Below, one piece after another: positions 62,598-64,000 of a stretch of 64,000 nucleotides of DNA. The position numbers and the translations under genes are program-made. The notes beneath the pieces were generated by a model that searched no databases, was not told the origin of the DNA, and saw only the letters and a list, made by a program, of their open reading frames with translations. Position 1 is the first letter of the stretch. Each line of letters starts with the position of its first letter. This stretch comes from Pseudomonas sp. QS1027. Its GTDB lineage: Bacteria; Pseudomonadota; Gammaproteobacteria; Pseudomonadales; Pseudomonadaceae. The stretch covers positions 1-64,000 of the forward strand of contig NZ_PHSU01000036.1 in assembly GCF_002814235.1 (NCBI RefSeq), read 5' to 3'.

Positions 62598-62696
62598 GTG
62601 CTGACACTCAAACTCATCTACCTGATCAGCGGCCTGGGCGCGGCCGGCCTGTTCGTCTACCTGGGTTACGCGCTGATCCGCGCCGAAGATTTCTGA
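62598..62696 (+). CDS. kdpF: KdpF-like small membrane peptide (32 aa)
   Basis: GTG start; one helix followed by YLGYALIRAEDF, closely similar to the KdpF ending YALINAEAF of E. coli. KdpF stabilises the KdpFABC potassium pump. GGGG lies 10 bases upstream. It is too short for routine prediction but its place before kdpA supports it. Confidence 0.7.
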   Translation: MLTLKLIYLISGLGAAGLFVYLGYALIRAEDF

Positions 62697-62766
62697 TCCC
62701 CGGGCACGCCTCGCCGCAGGCGCTTTGTGCGGTCCGCAAGGACCCTATCGAACAAGGAAACCAACC

Positions 62767-62850
62767 ATGTACGACCTGATTTTCCTGGGCGCGACCCTGG
62801 TGTTTTTCGGCGCGACAGCCTTGTTCATTGTCGCCTTGAACAAGATTTGA
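62767..62850 (+). CDS. Second tiny membrane peptide (27 aa) before kdpA
   Basis: MYDLIFLGATLVFFGATALF then IVALNKI: one helix with a short charged tail, 13 bp before the kdpA start. AGGA lies about 8 bases upstream. It differs from the KdpF-like peptide. It could be the true KdpF, or an extra regulator. Confidence 0.55.
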   Translation: MYDLIFLGATLVFFGATALFIVALNKI

Positions 62851-62863
62851 ACGGAGCTTGCAC

Positions 62864-64000
62864 ATGTTGACCGTACTGCTGGAATTTGCGCTGGTCCTGG
62901 TGCTGATGACCGGACTTGCCGTCTTGATGGGGCGCTGGCTGAGCCGGGTGTTTTCACACCCCGGCCATGCGCTGCCGGAACGCCTGACCTATCGCCTGCT
63001 GGGCGTCGATCCACGGGAAACCATGGGCTGGGCCCGCTATGGCTCGGCGCTGCTGTTGTCCAACGGCGCAATGATGCTGTTCGGCTACCTGCTGTTGCGC
63101 CTGCAGGGTTCGCTGCCGATCAACCCGCTGGGCCTGGCCGCCCAGACCCCGGACCTGGCGTTCAACACCGCCGCCTCGTTTATCACCAACACCAACTGGC
63201 AGGCCTATTCGGGCGAAACCAGTCTGTCCAACTTCAGCCAGATGGCGGTGATCACCTTCCTGATGTTTGTCGGCGCCACCTCCGGAGTGGTCGCCGCCGC
63301 CGGTTTTATCCGTGGCTTGAGCCGCAGCAGCGCGACGGATATCGGCAACTACTGGGTGGACTTCACGCGCATCCTCTACCGGGTGATGTTGCCGTTGTGC
63401 TTCGTCATGGCGCTGGTCTATGTCTGGCAGGGCATGCCGCAGACCTTTGCTTCCCAGGCCCTGGCGACCACGCTGGAGGGCGCCCGGCAACAACTGATCG
63501 TCGGTGCGGTGGCGAGCTTCGAGTCGATCAAGCATATCGGCACCAACGGCGGCGGCTTTTTCAGCATGAACGCCGCGCACCCGTTCGAGAACCCGACGCC
63601 CCTGACCAACATCCTGCATATCTTCAGCATGCTGCTGATTCCGTCGGCGCTGACCTACGCCTTCGGCAGCCTGTTGGCCCGGCGGCGCCAGGGCTGGGTG
63701 TTCTTCGGCACCTTCCTGGTGATGTTCATCGGCTTTCTGGCGGTGGTCTATTTTGCCGAGCAGGGCGGCAACCCGCTGTTGACCCAGCTGGGCGTCGACC
63801 AACTGCTGTCGGCGACCCAGAGCGGCGGCAATATGGAAGGCAAGGAGCTGCGTTTCGGCATTGCCGATACCAGCCTGTTCATCGCCACCACCACCGGCGC
63901 CACCACCGGCTCGGTCAACGCCATGCATGACTCGCTGATGCCCATGGGCGGCTTCGTGCCCATGGCGCAGATGATGCTCAACTGCGTGTTCGGCGGCGAC
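62864..64000 (+). CDS. kdpA: Potassium-transporting ATPase subunit KdpA (3' end outside window)
   Basis: Potassium-selective pore subunit of the KdpFABC P-type ATPase, used at very low K+. The first 379 residues are visible, about two thirds of the usual 560. Selectivity-loop sequences: ASFITNTNWQAYSGETSLSN near 104-123, IGTNGGGFFSMNAAHPFENPT near 225-245, and the third loop at TTTGATTGSVNAMHDSLMPMGG near 345-366. ATG 62864 with GGAG 8 bases upstream. kdpBC and probably kdpDE should follow. Confidence 0.95.
   Translation, partial: MLTVLLEFALVLVLMTGLAVLMGRWLSRVFSHPGHALPERLTYRLLGVDPRETMGWARYGSALLLSNGAMMLFGYLLLRLQGSLPINPLGLAAQTPDLAFNTAASFITNTNWQAYSGETSLSNFSQMAVITFLMFVGATSGVVAAAGFIRGLSRSSATDIGNYWVDFTRILYRVMLPLCFVMALVYVWQGMPQTFASQALATTLEGARQQLIVGAVASFESIKHIGTNGGGFFSMNAAHPFENPTPLTNILHIFSMLLIPSALTYAFGSLLARRRQGWVFFGTFLVMFIGFLAVVYFAEQGGNPLLTQLGVDQLLSATQSGGNMEGKELRFGIADTSLFIATTTGATTGSVNAMHDSLMPMGGFVPMAQMMLNCVFGGD

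Overview
The window is about 64 kb of GC-rich DNA from a Pseudomonas chromosome, most likely of the P. fluorescens group. The assignment rests on gene content and order: an Entner-Doudoroff glucose block (gapA, edd, glk, gltR, gltS, gtsABCD, oprB, hexR, zwf, pgl, eda) with no phosphofructokinase in it, tandem fadD genes beside a PhaJ-type hydratase, a DUF3077-like gene, Pseudomonas-type REP/REPIN repeats in intergenic gaps, and A-rich Hfq/Crc-type motifs at several ribosome binding sites. No rRNA, tRNA, CRISPR array, IS element or prophage was found.

1-9.1 kb is accessory. It holds a type VI secretion effector island: the 3' end of vgrG, a DUF4123 adaptor, a MIX/VasX-like membrane-active toxin, a frameshifted AT-rich membrane protein that is probably its immunity gene, and an orphan DotU/TssL-like protein. 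A DUF3077-like gene follows, preceded by a striking chain of RNA-like hairpins, then three REPINs. 9.1-29.1 kb is the glucose block. gapA-mgsA diverge from edd-glk over two HexR sites. gltR-gltS encode the sensor pair. A sugar isomerase of the AGE family and gtsA each carry the same phased GTNAC promoter. gtsBCD, oprB, a mutarotase, hexR and zwf-pgl-eda complete the region. Together these genes import glucose through OprB and Gts, phosphorylate it and run it through 6-phosphogluconate and KDPG to pyruvate and glyceraldehyde 3-phosphate. HexR, GltR and Crc/Hfq are the likely controls.

29-40.9 kb is mostly housekeeping: a PLP enzyme, a DUF3820 protein, a PA2169-type protein behind a sigma54-like promoter, a fatty acid block (MaoC/PhaJ hydratase, lipase-like hydrolase, fadD2, fadD1), CsbD, YihY, peptide deformylase, a secreted methyltransferase-like protein, a GNAT protein and a 36-residue lysine-rich protein.

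40.8-51.6 kb is the most interesting region. A FecI-FecR-TonB receptor signalling cassette is flanked by two operons that share an almost identical 56-bp upstream element. One operon encodes a desaturase and a PhnD-like protein. The other encodes the receptor, an OpuAC-type and an SsuA-type binding protein, an ornithine cyclodeaminase homologue and a histidine ammonia-lyase homologue whose cofactor-forming Ala-Ser-Gly triad is missing. I propose this as one ECF-controlled uptake and catabolic system for an unknown, possibly quaternary-amine, substrate.

51.6-64 kb holds a GST, a LysR regulator, a BdlA-like double-PAS chemoreceptor, small unknowns, the gluconate operon (gntR, gluconokinase, permease) with three GntR-type palindromes, alaC, a GyrI-like protein, and the start of the kdp potassium-ATPase operon with two tiny membrane peptides ahead of a truncated kdpA.
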